Shown piece by piece: positions 26,035 through 35,317 of a stretch of 64,000 bases of DNA. Source of the DNA: Planosporangium thailandense (lineage in GTDB: Bacteria; Actinomycetota; Actinomycetes; Mycobacteriales; Micromonosporaceae); assembly GCF_011947195.1 (NCBI RefSeq), contig NZ_JAATVY010000005.1, positions 226,521-290,520 of the forward strand, given 5' to 3'. Positions within the stretch are counted from its first letter, which is position 1. Each line of letters opens with the position of its first letter. A program made the translations under genes and the position numbers. Below the pieces are notes generated by a model. It saw only the letters and a list, made by a program, of their open reading frames with translations. It had not been told where the DNA came from and searched no databases.

Positions 26035-26859
26035 TCACCCGACGGCCTCTTCCGTCGCCGCCGCCTCTTCCGCGCGTTTTTCCTGGATGAGGCGGCGGCT
26101 GCGGACCAGTCGCAGCAGGGTGACCAGGCCGATGCCACCGACGATGTTGCCCAGGATCGCCCAGCCGACCCAGGTCAGCCAGTCGAGGTAGCCGTACGGG
26201 GCGTGGCCGGTGTGCAGCCCGGCGAAGATCAGCAGCGAGTCCAGGATCGAGTGGTTGAGCTGCAGGCCGGCCAGCAGGAACCCGGCGGCGACCGCGGCGA
26301 CGATCCGCGCGGGCATCGACTCGGTTCCGTGCTGCATCCGCGTCATCAGGGTGATCGTGCTGCCCCCGAGGACGGCCAGGCAGAACGATTCCAGGTTGAT
26401 GCCGAGGTCGACGAAGTGTCGGCCACCCTCGATCGCCTGCGACCCCAGGCTCGGGAACGCCTTCATGATCAGCCAGGTGATGATCCAGCCGCCGACGAGG
26501 TTGGCCACCAGCACCACGAACCACATCCGTACGAGGTCGACGACGCGGGCCTTGCCGGCGGCGACGGTGGTCACCGGGATGAGAAACCCCTCGGTGAACA
26601 GTTCACTGTGGCCGAGCAGCAGCGCGATCAGCCCGATCGAGAAAGCGACCCCGGCGAGCAGGTGGTTGTGGGTGGCGGCGAGCACCGCGAGTAGCGCCAG
26701 CACACCCGTGGCGACGTCGAAGCCGCCGAGCGCCCCCGTGGCGGACAGCGCGAGCCACCCCCGGTGGAGCCGTGGCTCGCCCTCCTCCACGATCCGGTCG
26801 AGCGATTCCTCCACCCGGGCCTCGCCGGGCTCGACGCGTCCGGAGCCGTTCACGGTCAT
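26035..26859 (-). CDS. Formate/nitrite transporter family (YfdC-like) membrane channel
   Basis: 274 residues. A charged 30-residue N-terminus is followed by six hydrophobic segments. Family markers: LGHSELFTEGFLIPV (the AELFT region of the FNT fold), the central-histidine segment GLQLNHSILDSLLIFAGL, and a final LGNIVGGIGLVTLLR. FNT pentamers conduct formate, nitrite or hydrosulfide; the HSELFTEGFL variant is closer to YfdC-type members of unknown substrate than to FocA or NirC. No formate or nitrite metabolism genes lie nearby. The C-terminal tail is Glu/Ala-rich. It converges with the DGPF gene with 15 bases between. Confidence 0.88.
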   Translation of the reverse strand: MTVNGSGRVEPGEARVEESLDRIVEEGEPRLHRGWLALSATGALGGFDVATGVLALLAVLAATHNHLLAGVAFSIGLIALLLGHSELFTEGFLIPVTTVAAGKARVVDLVRMWFVVLVANLVGGWIITWLIMKAFPSLGSQAIEGGRHFVDLGINLESFCLAVLGGSTITLMTRMQHGTESMPARIVAAVAAGFLLAGLQLNHSILDSLLIFAGLHTGHAPYGYLDWLTWVGWAILGNIVGGIGLVTLLRLVRSRRLIQEKRAEEAAATEEAVG

Positions 26860-27107
26860 GTCGGTGGACTTACCCGGGGTCGGTCGGCGGCAATCGGTGG
26901 TTGTCGGCCTAGGGCGGGGACGTGCGGATCGGGCATCCGGGCGAGAGCCGGGAGACCATGGCCGGTCCTCGCAGGATCATGGCGGTCATGGCTCAGATCG
27001 GGTAAGGGCCGGTCGATAGAGGGTGCGGTGGTATCCCCGCCTCGTCGCGGACGGCGCGGCGGGTACCGGATCGGACTCGGCGCATTCAGCGACGAAGGGA
27101 GGCGTGG

Positions 27108-28325
27108 GTGGCACGACAGCGGTCGGAAGCCGAGAAGCGGATCGCGAACCTACTGCTGACCGCCAAGGAGTCGCTCGGCGTCAGTGCCGCGTTCCTGACC
27201 CGGATGGACGAGACCACGCAGTACCTCGAGGTGATGGAGTCGTCGGTACCCCTGCCGTTCGAGGAGGGCCACGGCCACCCCCGGGAAGCCAGCTTCTGTC
27301 ACGCGGTCCTCGACGGCAGGCTACCGGCGGTCATGCCCGACGTCCGGGCGTTTCCGGAGGCGGCAGTGCTCCCCGCCGTCGCGCTTGGCGTGCGCAGATT
27401 CGCGTCGGTTCCGGTGGTCCTGAGCGACGGCACCCTGTACGGCACCTTCTGCGCCGCGGGCCTCGCCTCCGATGACGAGATCAGCCAGCGGGACAGGGCG
27501 CTCATGGAGGTCCTCGCGCAGGCTGCCTCGGTGATCATTGAGCCCGAGGTGCGTACCCGGGCCCGCGAGTCGGAGATCCACGACCGGCTCAACCCGGTCG
27601 TGGCGGCCGGCGGCCCGGTGGTGGTGCTCCAGCCGATCGTCGATCTCGCAACCGGGATGCGTAAAGGAGCGGAGGCGCTCAGCCGCTTCCCCGAGGCCTG
27701 GAACAAGGCGCCGGACGTCTGTTTCGCCGAGGCGCACAGCGTCGGTCTGGGGCACCGCCTGGAGGTACTCGCCCTGGAGCGGGCCGCAGACCACCTGAAG
27801 CGGGTCTCCGGCTACATCGCCATGAACGTGTCCCCGTCCACCCTGCTCACCCGCGCGTGCACGGATCTGCTCGGCCATCTCCCGGTCGAGCGCATCCTGC
27901 TCGAACTCTCCGAGCACGATCCGGTCGAGGACTACGACGCGCTGCACGCCGCTCTCGCACCGTTGCGCGCACGCGGCATGCGCCTCGCGATCGACGACGT
28001 GGGCGCCGGCTTCTCGTCCCTTCGCCACATCGTCCTCACCGCCCCGGAAGTGATCAAGCTGGACAGCAGCCTCGTCACCGGGGTCAACGCCGACCCCGTC
28101 CTCACGGTCCTGGTCCGTTCGATGGTGGAGTTCGCGCACGGCTGCCAGGCGCGGGTCGTCGCCGAGGGGGTCGAGACCGCCGAGGACGCAGCCGCGTTGC
28201 TGGCCCTGGGGGTGGACTGCGGTCAGGGTTGGCACTTCGGCCGTCCCGGCAGTCCGGAACAGCTCCGGCCGTGGTCGCCCGTCGCGGGCGATGAGCCGGG
28301 CGCCGATCATCCCGCCGCCGCCTGA
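27108..28325 (+). CDS. GAF-EAL cyclic-di-GMP phosphodiesterase
   Basis: 405 residues from GTG 27108 (GAAGGGAGG, 5-base spacing). Residues 1-150 form a GAF-type sensor domain; residues 165-390 an EAL domain that would hydrolyse c-di-GMP. Metal and catalytic residues look present: Glu in GAEALSRF, Asn in AMNVSPSTL, Glu in LLELSEHD, the Asp pair in IDDVGAGF (usually DDFGTG), Lys in VIKLDSSLV and Glu in VAEGVETAE. This argues for an active enzyme. No transmembrane segment, so it senses a cytoplasmic signal. No GGDEF gene is close by. Confidence 0.93.
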   Translation: MARQRSEAEKRIANLLLTAKESLGVSAAFLTRMDETTQYLEVMESSVPLPFEEGHGHPREASFCHAVLDGRLPAVMPDVRAFPEAAVLPAVALGVRRFASVPVVLSDGTLYGTFCAAGLASDDEISQRDRALMEVLAQAASVIIEPEVRTRARESEIHDRLNPVVAAGGPVVVLQPIVDLATGMRKGAEALSRFPEAWNKAPDVCFAEAHSVGLGHRLEVLALERAADHLKRVSGYIAMNVSPSTLLTRACTDLLGHLPVERILLELSEHDPVEDYDALHAALAPLRARGMRLAIDDVGAGFSSLRHIVLTAPEVIKLDSSLVTGVNADPVLTVLVRSMVEFAHGCQARVVAEGVETAEDAAALLALGVDCGQGWHFGRPGSPEQLRPWSPVAGDEPGADHPAAA

Positions 28326-28425
28326 GGCAGGTGGCCCGCCGCTGAGCGGTTCGGACAGTATGGAGGCGCGGGTACCCGCGAGGTCCGAGGGCACCTGCTC
28401 ATCGCGGTAGGGGACAGGGGGAGCC

Positions 28426-28800
28426 GTGGCGGTCGGTCCATTGACCCAGATCTACATCGCTGTGCGGAACATCTACAGTTCGATCGGGTTCTACCGCGAC
28501 ATTCTGGGCGTGCCGTTCCTCTTCAAGGTCCCCGACCAGCCGGTGGCCTATTTCCAGAGCGGAAACGTGCGGCTGTGCCTCGGGAAACCCGAGTCGCCCG
28601 CGCAGGCGACCAAGGCTCTCATCTACTTCCCGGTCGATGACCTCGACGCCGAGTACGTCCGGCTGTCGCGGATCGGCCTGGAGTTCGAGCAGGATCCGTA
28701 CCTCGTGCGCCGCTCCGGACTGCAGGAGGTACGGATGGCGATGCTCCGCGACCCCGACGGGCACAGCATCGCGTTGGTCCAGGAGCGGCAGGTCAGCTGA
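28426..28800 (+). CDS. VOC (glyoxalase/bleomycin-resistance) family protein
   Basis: 124 residues from GTG 28426 behind GGGGGAG. Two beta-alpha-beta-beta-beta modules: TQIYIAVRNIYSSIGFYRDI at the N-terminus and ALIYFPVDDLDAEYVRL in the second half, ending in the usual RDPDGHSIALVQ. VOC proteins use a metal site built from both modules; here the first-module ligand (usually His in the opening strand) is replaced by Tyr/Ala in IYIAV, so the metal site may be incomplete. Substrate cannot be predicted. It stands alone between the EAL gene and mfd. Confidence 0.88.
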   Translation: MAVGPLTQIYIAVRNIYSSIGFYRDILGVPFLFKVPDQPVAYFQSGNVRLCLGKPESPAQATKALIYFPVDDLDAEYVRLSRIGLEFEQDPYLVRRSGLQEVRMAMLRDPDGHSIALVQERQVS

Positions 28801-28917
28801 CCGCAGCCGCCGCCGGCGGCTCGGCGTCGGCCTTCGGGGTTACGCTGGACGTCATCACCCCCACCCTCGCGCAGGTTGCGGGGTTTTCGTCGTGCGTACT
28901 CCACCCGAAGGTTTGCC

Positions 28918-31900
28918 ATGAAGCTGTCCGGCCTGCTCCGCGCCGCACTCGACGATCCCGCGCTCACCCGCGCCCGTGACCTGGCGCGCGCCGGCCACGT
29001 CGACCTCCCTGTCGAGGTCACCGCACCCGCGGCGCTGCGGCCGTTCGTGATCGCCGCTATCGCCGCCGACGGCGGCCCCGACGGCGCCGCGGCGGCAGAC
29101 GGTGCGGTCGGCGCCGGCCGGCCGGTCCTCGCCGTCACCGCGACCAGCCGGGAGGCCGAAGACCTCGCCGCCGCCCTCGGCTGCCTGCTGCCCGCCGATG
29201 AGATCGCGGTCTACCCGTCCTGGGAGACGCTGCCGCACGAGCGGTTGTCACCGCGCTCGGACACCGTCGGCCGGCGCCTCGCCGTGCTGCGGCGGCTGGC
29301 CCACCCGGACCCCGCCGACCCGACCCGCGGGCCGGTGCGCGTCGTCGTCGCGCCCGTCCGCAGCGTGCTCCAGCCGCAGCTCAAGGGCCTGGGCGACCTG
29401 GAGCCGGTGGAGCTGCGCCCCGGTGGCGCCGCCGACCTCGACGAGGTGGCCCGGCGGCTGTCCGAGATCGCGTACGCGCGGGTCGACCTGGTCACGAAGC
29501 GGGGCGAGTTCGCCGTACGCGGCGGCATCCTCGACGTGTTCCCGCCGACCGAGGAGCACCCGGTGCGGGTGGAGTTCTGGGGCGACGAGGTCGAGGAGAT
29601 CCGCACGTTCGCCGTCGCCGACCAGCGCACCCTGGCCACCGCCGACCGATTGTGGGCGCCGCCGTGCCGCGAGCTGCTGCTTACCCCTGAAGTCCGCGAA
29701 AGAGCCCGGCAGTTGGCGGAGAAGCACCCCGAGCTGGCCGAGATCCTCGACAAGCTGGCCGAGGGGATCCCGGTGGAGGGCATGGAGTCGCTCGGACCCG
29801 CGTTGCTCGACGGCAGCGACTCGATGGAGCTGCTGCTGCACACCATGCCGGCCCGCACCCACGTCGTGCTGTGCGACCCGGAGCGCATCCGCACCCGGGC
29901 CCACGACCTCGTCCGGACCAGCGAGGAGTTCCTCCAGGCGAGCTGGGCCGCGGCGGCGGTCGGCGGCCACGCCCCGATCGACCTGGGCGCCGCCGCGTTC
30001 CGCACCCTCGCCGACGTGCGGGCGGCGGCGGCAGCGGCCGGCCAGGCGTGGTGGTCGATCTCGCCGTTCGGCGTGGCCGAGCCCACCCCGGCCGCGGAGC
30101 CGCTGCCCTGGGAGGAGGGGGAGACGTCCGGTTCCGTCGACGTCGCCGACGACGCCGCCAAGATCACGGTGTCGGCCCAGCCGGTGCCGCTCTACCACGG
30201 CGAGACCGGCCGCGTCGTCGACGACCTCAAGCGGTGGGTCACCGACGGGCTGCGGGTGGTGCTCGTCTTCGAGGGTTCCGGCCCCGCCCAGCGCGCGGTG
30301 GAGGTGCTGCGCGACGGCGGCCTCGGGGTGACACCCACCGACATGCTCGTCACCGAGCCCGCCGACGGCGGCGTCACCGTCACCACCGGTTCGCTGGGCA
30401 ACGGCTTCCTCGACGAGGCCGGACGCCTGGTCATCGTCACCGGCACGGACATCTCCGGCGGCCGGGGCGCGTCCACCAGGGACATGCGCAAGATGCCCAG
30501 CCGCCGGCGCAACCAGATCGACCCCCTCGAGCTGCGCCCCGGCGACTACGTCGTGCACGAGCAGCACGGCATCGGGCGGTACATCGAGATGGTCCAGCGC
30601 ACCGTCAACGGCGCCGACCGGGAGTACCTGGTCATCGAGTACGCGCCGAGCAAGCGCAACCAGCCCGGCGACCGGCTGTTCGTGCCGACCGACCAGCTCG
30701 ACCAGCTCTCCCGGTACGTCGGTGGCGAGACGCCGACGCTGCACAAGATGGGCGGCGCCGACTGGCAGAAGTCCAAGGCGCGGGCCCGCAAGGCGGTCAA
30801 GGAGATCGCCGCGCAGCTCATCCAGCTCTACGCCGTACGGCAGAACTCGAAGGGCCACGCCTTCGGCCCGGACTCGCCCTGGCAGCGCGAGCTGGAGGAC
30901 GCCTTCCCGTACACCGAGACCCCCGACCAGCTCGCCGCGATCGAGGAGGTCAAGGGCGACATGGAGAAGTCGGTGCCGATGGACCGGCTGATCTGCGGCG
31001 ACGTCGGGTACGGCAAGACCGAGATCGCCGTACGGGCGGCGTTCAAGGCGGTACAGGACGGCAAGCAGGTGGCGGTCCTCGTGCCGACCACTCTGCTGGC
31101 GCAGCAGCACTACAACACGTTCTCGGAGCGGATGGCGCAGTTCCCGGTCGAGATCCGGCAGCTGTCGCGGTTCGTGACCCCCAAGGAGGCCGAGGAGACG
31201 CTCGCCCGGATGGCCGACGGTACGACCGACATCGTCATCGGCACGCACCGGCTGCTGCAGAGCTCCACCCGGTTCAAGAACCTGGGTCTGATCATCGTGG
31301 ACGAGGAGCAGCGCTTCGGCGTGGAGCACAAGGAGCACCTCAAGACGCTGCGGGCATCGGTCGACGTGCTGGCCATGTCGGCCACGCCGATCCCGCGCAC
31401 CCTGGAGATGGCGATCACCGGCATCCGGGAGATGTCGACGATCGCGACCCCGCCGGAGGAGCGCCACCCGGTCCTGACCTACGTCGGGGCGTACGACGAC
31501 AAGCAGGTCGCCGCCTCCATCCACCGTGAGCTGCTGCGTGACGGCCAGGTCTTCTACCTGCACAACCGGGTCGAGTCGATCGAGCGGGCCGCGCGGCGGC
31601 TGCGCGAGCTCGTACCCGAGGCGCGGATCGCGGTGGCCCACGGCCAGATGGGCGAGGAAGCCCTCGAAAAGATCATGGTGGGCTTCTGGGAGAAGGAGTA
31701 CGACGTGCTCGTCTCCACCACGATCGTGGAGAGCGGCATCGACATCCCCAACGCCAACACCCTCATCGTGGAGCGCGCCGACTTGCTCGGCCTGGCCCAA
31801 CTGCACCAGATCCGGGGCCGGGTCGGCCGCGGGCGGGAGCGGGCGTACGCCTACTTCCTGTACCCGCCGGAGAAGCCGCTGACCGAGCACGCCCACGAGC

Positions 31901-32565
31901 GGCTGGCGACCATCGCCCAGCACACCGAGCTCGGCGCGGGCATGTACGTGGCGATGAAGGACCTCGAGATCCGGGGTGCGGGCAACCTGCTCGGCGGCGA
32001 GCAGTCCGGCCACATCGAAGGGGTCGGCTTCGACCTGTACGTGCGGATGGTCGGCGAGGCGGTGCAGGCCTTCAAGGGCGAGCGGCCGGAGGAAGAGGCC
32101 GAGGTCAAGGTCGACCTGCCGGTCGACGCGCACCTGCCGCACGACTACATCGGCGTGGAGCGGCTGCGCCTGGAGATGTACCGCAAGCTCGCCGGCGTCC
32201 GGGACGCGGCGGCGCTCGACGAGACCGTCGCCGAGATGCGCGACCGGTACGGCGAGCCGCCGGCCCAGGTCGCCAACCTGATCGCGGTGGCCCGGTTCCG
32301 GCTGCTGATGCGCTCCTACGGGCTGACCGACGTGTCGGTTCAGGGCAAGCACATCCGGTTCGGGCCGCTCAGCCTGCCCGACTCCAAGCAGTTGCGGCTC
32401 AAGCGGTTCTACCCGGACGCGGTGTACAAGGCGGCCGTCGACACCGTGTCGCTGCCCAGGCCGATGACCAAGCGGATCGGCGGGGAGCCGCTGCGCGACA
32501 CGGCGCTGCTGGACTGGGCGGCTGAGCTGCTCAAGACCGTCCTCGGCGAGCCGGCTCTCGTCTGA
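28918..32565 (+). CDS. mfd: Transcription-repair coupling factor
   Basis: 1,215 residues from ATG 28918, full length. It removes RNA polymerase stalled at lesions and recruits UvrA. N-terminal UvrB-like module (VYPSWETLPHERLSPRSDTV), RNA-polymerase interaction domain around GDYVVHEQHGIGRYIEM, then RecG-like translocase: Walker A CGDVGYGKTEIAVRAA, motif II IIVDEEQRFGVEHKE, SATPIPRTLEM, and the LLGGEQSGHIEGVGFDLY segment near the C-terminal D7 domain. Followed by a SurA-like lipoprotein and mazG, as in M. tuberculosis (Rv1020 to Rv1022). A 52-bp palindrome begins on the last base of the stop codon. Confidence 0.98.
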   Translation: MKLSGLLRAALDDPALTRARDLARAGHVDLPVEVTAPAALRPFVIAAIAADGGPDGAAAADGAVGAGRPVLAVTATSREAEDLAAALGCLLPADEIAVYPSWETLPHERLSPRSDTVGRRLAVLRRLAHPDPADPTRGPVRVVVAPVRSVLQPQLKGLGDLEPVELRPGGAADLDEVARRLSEIAYARVDLVTKRGEFAVRGGILDVFPPTEEHPVRVEFWGDEVEEIRTFAVADQRTLATADRLWAPPCRELLLTPEVRERARQLAEKHPELAEILDKLAEGIPVEGMESLGPALLDGSDSMELLLHTMPARTHVVLCDPERIRTRAHDLVRTSEEFLQASWAAAAVGGHAPIDLGAAAFRTLADVRAAAAAAGQAWWSISPFGVAEPTPAAEPLPWEEGETSGSVDVADDAAKITVSAQPVPLYHGETGRVVDDLKRWVTDGLRVVLVFEGSGPAQRAVEVLRDGGLGVTPTDMLVTEPADGGVTVTTGSLGNGFLDEAGRLVIVTGTDISGGRGASTRDMRKMPSRRRNQIDPLELRPGDYVVHEQHGIGRYIEMVQRTVNGADREYLVIEYAPSKRNQPGDRLFVPTDQLDQLSRYVGGETPTLHKMGGADWQKSKARARKAVKEIAAQLIQLYAVRQNSKGHAFGPDSPWQRELEDAFPYTETPDQLAAIEEVKGDMEKSVPMDRLICGDVGYGKTEIAVRAAFKAVQDGKQVAVLVPTTLLAQQHYNTFSERMAQFPVEIRQLSRFVTPKEAEETLARMADGTTDIVIGTHRLLQSSTRFKNLGLIIVDEEQRFGVEHKEHLKTLRASVDVLAMSATPIPRTLEMAITGIREMSTIATPPEERHPVLTYVGAYDDKQVAASIHRELLRDGQVFYLHNRVESIERAARRLRELVPEARIAVAHGQMGEEALEKIMVGFWEKEYDVLVSTTIVESGIDIPNANTLIVERADLLGLAQLHQIRGRVGRGRERAYAYFLYPPEKPLTEHAHERLATIAQHTELGAGMYVAMKDLEIRGAGNLLGGEQSGHIEGVGFDLYVRMVGEAVQAFKGERPEEEAEVKVDLPVDAHLPHDYIGVERLRLEMYRKLAGVRDAAALDETVAEMRDRYGEPPAQVANLIAVARFRLLMRSYGLTDVSVQGKHIRFGPLSLPDSKQLRLKRFYPDAVYKAAVDTVSLPRPMTKRIGGEPLRDTALLDWAAELLKTVLGEPALV

Positions 32566-32616
32566 TGATCGCGGAAACGTTTCCGTGTCCCGGCACGGAA
32601 ACGTTTCCGCGATCAT
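32565..32616. repeat. Intergenic palindrome, family B copy 1, on the mfd stop
   Basis: Perfect 23-bp arms (32565-32587 with 32594-32616) and loop TCCCGG. Ends read ATGATCGCGGAAAC inward. The first base is the last base of the mfd TGA. A second copy with the same ends and loop lies at 56638-56689. Confidence 0.92.
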
Positions 32617-32664
32617 GGGGAGTTGGGTGAAAGTAGCGATCGCGGTCGTGAGAGAGTGTGGGCC

Positions 32665-33414
32665 ATGCAACGTGCTCGTCGTCTGGCGCTTCTCGCCGTT
32701 CTCCCTGTCGTCGGAACGTTCGCGCTCACCGGTTGCCGTTCGCAGCCGGGCACCGCGGTCTACATCGGCTCGACGTCGTACAGCCAGAAGTACGTTGACG
32801 ACCTCGCCGACCAGCTGCGCAAGATGCCGAGCTTCAGCACGGGCGACAGCCGCCAGACCATCGCGCAGTGGCTGATCCTGCGCGATCTGAGCAAGCGGCT
32901 GGTGGCCGACAACCGGTGGCAGCAGCCGGCGGTCGACGAGAAGACCGCGACCGCCACCATCGAAAACGGCCTGCAGCAGGCGGGTGGCCAGGTCAACACC
33001 GAGTCGGTGCGGCCGCTCATCAAGCTCTACGCGCAGCTGGAGGCCTACCAGGGCGCGGTGCAGGAGCACATCACTCCGCAGCACGCGACCGCCGCCGACT
33101 ACGCCGACCTGTACCAGCGGGCCAAGGCGGCCGGACAGGTGCCGCCGAACGTGGACGAGGCGACCTACACCAAGACCGTCGGCCAGCAGAACGAGCAGAC
33201 GATCCAGGCCGTCCTCGGCGCCCGCAAGCTTTACGCCGACGCGGTCAAGGCGGCCCCCGTGTCGCTCAACCCCAAGTACGGCCCGGCGGAGCTGGCCCTG
33301 CTGAGCAACCAGGGTGCTCCGTTGATCGTCCTGCCGCTCAAGGCCGGCGCCGGCCAGCAGCCGGTGGTGCCCGCGCCGGCGCAGCCGCAGACCCAGGCTC
33401 AGGCCAACGGCTGA
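32665..33414 (+). CDS. SurA N-terminal-like lipoprotein
   Basis: 249 residues from ATG 32665. A lipoprotein signal (RRLALLAVLPVVGTFALTGC, lipobox LTGC) anchors it outside the membrane. The mature part is helical and resembles the SurA/PrsA N-terminal chaperone domain, with YSQKYVDDLADQLRKM near its start and IAQWLILRDLSKRLV after it; no parvulin isomerase domain is visible. The C-terminus is Pro/Gln/Ala-rich. It sits between mfd and mazG; in M. tuberculosis lipoprotein lpqU lies at a similar place, though it is of another family. Probably an extracytoplasmic chaperone-like protein; substrate unknown. Confidence 0.82.
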   Translation: MQRARRLALLAVLPVVGTFALTGCRSQPGTAVYIGSTSYSQKYVDDLADQLRKMPSFSTGDSRQTIAQWLILRDLSKRLVADNRWQQPAVDEKTATATIENGLQQAGGQVNTESVRPLIKLYAQLEAYQGAVQEHITPQHATAADYADLYQRAKAAGQVPPNVDEATYTKTVGQQNEQTIQAVLGARKLYADAVKAAPVSLNPKYGPAELALLSNQGAPLIVLPLKAGAGQQPVVPAPAQPQTQAQANG

Positions 33415-33423
33415 CGGGTAGTC

Positions 33424-34395
33424 ATGGCGGGCCGGATCGTCCTGCTGGTCACCTCGCCCCGGCTGCCGGCCGGCCTGCTGACCGCCGCCGCCTGGGACGC
33501 CGTCCGTAGCCTCCCGGTGCTGGCCGGCGCCGAGAGCGAGCAGACCGAGGCGCTGCGGGCGGCCGGGGTGGACGTACGGATCGTGCCGGCCGCGGCTGAC
33601 GAGGTGCTCGCGGCCGCCGCGCCGGACGTGGTGTGGCTGGCGGGGCCGACCGGCGACCAGCATCTCGCCCGCGAGCTGGGGATGCGGCTGGCGCGCGAGC
33701 CGGGCCTGGCGGAGCTGGAGCTGATGTACGGCTCCTGGGATCCGCCGGGGGCCCGGCTGCTCGACGCCGTGGCGGTGATGGACCGGCTGCTGTCACCCGG
33801 CGGCGACCCGTGGAAGCGGGCGCAGACCCACGCCAGCCTCGCGCCGTACCTGCTGGAGGAGGCGTACGAGGCGTACGACGCGATCCTCGCCGGCGACCCC
33901 GGGCACCTCCGCGAGGAGCTGGGGGACGTGCTGCTCCAGGTGATCCTGCACGCCCGGCTCGGCGAGGACGCCGAGGAGCCGTTCACGATCGACGACGTCG
34001 CCGGCGGGCTGGTCGACAAGCTGATCCGGCGCAATCCACACGTGTTCGCCGACACCGCGGTGCACAGCATCGACGAGATCACCGAGAACTGGGAGCGGAT
34101 CAAGCAGGAGGAGAAGGCGCGGGGGTCGGCGATGGACGGCATCGCGCTCGTGCAGCCGGCGCTTTCGCTCGCGGCCAAGGTGCTCGGCCGCGCTCAGCGT
34201 GCCGGTGTGGACGTGCCGCTGCCCGCCACCGACGACCTCGGCGCGCGGCTGCTCGCGGCGGTCGCGCGGGCCCGGGAGCAGGGGCTCGACCCGGAGGGTG
34301 CGCTGCGGCAGGCTGCGCTCGACTACGCCGACGCGGTCCGGCGCGCCGAAGCCCCGACCGCCTCCGACGATCCTGAAGGATCCGCGGGGTCATAG
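33424..34395 (+). CDS. mazG: MazG nucleoside triphosphate pyrophosphohydrolase
   Basis: 323 residues. Catalytic acidic motif LLEEAYEAYDAI (E-E-x-x-E) and LREELGDVLLQVILHAR lie near residues 145-180, the single MazG domain that hydrolyses NTPs, including damaged dNTPs, to NMP and PPi. The first 100 residues (IVLLVTSPRLPAGLLTAA...) look like the poorly conserved N-terminal extension of actinobacterial MazG. It starts 9 bases after the lipoprotein gene. The last codons (SDDPEGSAGS) are encoded by the left arm and loop of a palindromic repeat, and the gene overlaps the convergent exporter gene by 73 bases. Confidence 0.93.
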   Translation: MAGRIVLLVTSPRLPAGLLTAAAWDAVRSLPVLAGAESEQTEALRAAGVDVRIVPAAADEVLAAAAPDVVWLAGPTGDQHLARELGMRLAREPGLAELELMYGSWDPPGARLLDAVAVMDRLLSPGGDPWKRAQTHASLAPYLLEEAYEAYDAILAGDPGHLREELGDVLLQVILHARLGEDAEEPFTIDDVAGGLVDKLIRRNPHVFADTAVHSIDEITENWERIKQEEKARGSAMDGIALVQPALSLAAKVLGRAQRAGVDVPLPATDDLGARLLAAVARAREQGLDPEGALRQAALDYADAVRRAEAPTASDDPEGSAGS

Positions 34396-35249
34396 CGCCC
34401 CGGATCCTTCAGGATCATGGAGATGGTGAGGCCGACGGCGACGACGAGCACGCCGAACGCCTGCCCCGGCGCGGGCGACCGCCGGTCCAGCAGCGCCTGC
34501 GCGGCCAGGCTCGCCACCGGGAGCACACCCGCGAACAACCCGGCCCTGGCGACGCCCAGGCGCCGCAGGCCCGCGTACCAGAGCAGGAACGCGCCGACGG
34601 TGAGGACCAACGCCAGGTAGCCCAGCGCCGCCAGCTCCGTCGAGGTCGGCAGGCGCGGGTGCTCACGGGCCACGACGGCCGCGCCCGCGAGCATCGGTAC
34701 GGCCAGGGCGCAGGTCCACGCCGACACCCGCACCGCGCCGAGTCGTGGCAGCACCGGCGCGGCCAGCAGGGAGAACAGGGCCTCCCCGGCCAGTGTCCCG
34801 ACCGCGGACAGCAGGCCGCGCCCGGTGGCCTGGCCGGCGCCCTCGACCAGCGCGGCTCCGACCACCACGACCGAGGACGCGACGACCAGCCGGCGGGAGA
34901 TCCGCTCCCGGCGGCTCAGCGGGCCGGCCACCGTGAGTACCAGCGGCGAGCAGCCGACGATCGTGCCGACGACCGCCGCGTCCGCGTGGCGCAGCGCGTC
35001 GAGCAGACACAGGTTGAACCCGACGAGCCCGGTCGCCGCCAGGGCCGCCAGCCGGGCCACATCCCGCCGGTCCGGCCTCGCGCCCGGCCTGACCAGTACG
35101 GCGAGAACGACGGCTGCCACCGCGTACCGGAGGGCCTGTCCGGTGAGCACCGGGTAGTCGAGCAGGGACCGGCTGACCGCCACCGATCCGCCCAGAATGG
35201 TCATCGCCGTCACGCAGGCAGCGGCGCCGGAAGCATGGGGACGTCTCAC
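34323..35249 (-). CDS. EamA/DMT-superfamily permease
   Basis: 308 residues from GTG 35249; starts nearer 35297 would fall inside the operator. About ten hydrophobic segments in two EamA repeats (ALRYAVAAVVLAVLV... and YLALVLTVGAFLLWYAGLRR), the layout of drug/metabolite exporters. Substrate unknown. It is divergent from a MocR-type regulator with a shared 24-bp operator, so it is probably the regulator's target and may move an amino acid or vitamin B6-related compound (inference). The C-terminal tail (ILKDPGRYDPADPSGSS...) comes from reading through a palindromic repeat into mazG, so the ancestral protein probably ended about 25 residues earlier. Confidence 0.85.
   Translation of the reverse strand: MRRPHASGAAACVTAMTILGGSVAVSRSLLDYPVLTGQALRYAVAAVVLAVLVRPGARPDRRDVARLAALAATGLVGFNLCLLDALRHADAAVVGTIVGCSPLVLTVAGPLSRRERISRRLVVASSVVVVGAALVEGAGQATGRGLLSAVGTLAGEALFSLLAAPVLPRLGAVRVSAWTCALAVPMLAGAAVVAREHPRLPTSTELAALGYLALVLTVGAFLLWYAGLRRLGVARAGLFAGVLPVASLAAQALLDRRSPAPGQAFGVLVVAVGLTISMILKDPGRYDPADPSGSSEAVGASARRTASA
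34369..34416. repeat. Palindrome inside the convergent ends of mazG and the EamA gene
   Basis: Arms GATCCTGAAGGATCCG (34369-34384) and CGGATCCTTCAGGATC (34401-34416) are fully complementary, with a GC-rich, slightly bulged continuation. The loop holds the mazG TAG at 34393-34395. It lies within both coding regions. Confidence 0.85.
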
Positions 35250-35270
35250 GGATGCGACGGTAGGCCGATG

Positions 35271-35294
35271 ATTGGTACTGGCTACAGTGCCAAT
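35271..35294. promoter_or_regulatory. Shared operator between EamA permease and MocR regulator
   Basis: ATTGGTACTG - GCTA - CAGTGCCAAT: 9 of 10 positions are symmetric. It sits in the 68-base divergent gap, 23 bases before the MocR start, as expected for autoregulation and control of the exporter. Confidence 0.65.
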
Positions 35295-35317
35295 CACCGG
35301 CCGATTCGGAGGACCAA

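Noticed and set aside
29248..33663. A 1,471-codon open frame on the minus strand opposite mfd
   Set aside because: It is a high-GC antisense shadow. The plus strand carries intact mfd, lipoprotein and mazG motifs, and the antisense product is Arg/Val/Gly-rich with no domain.
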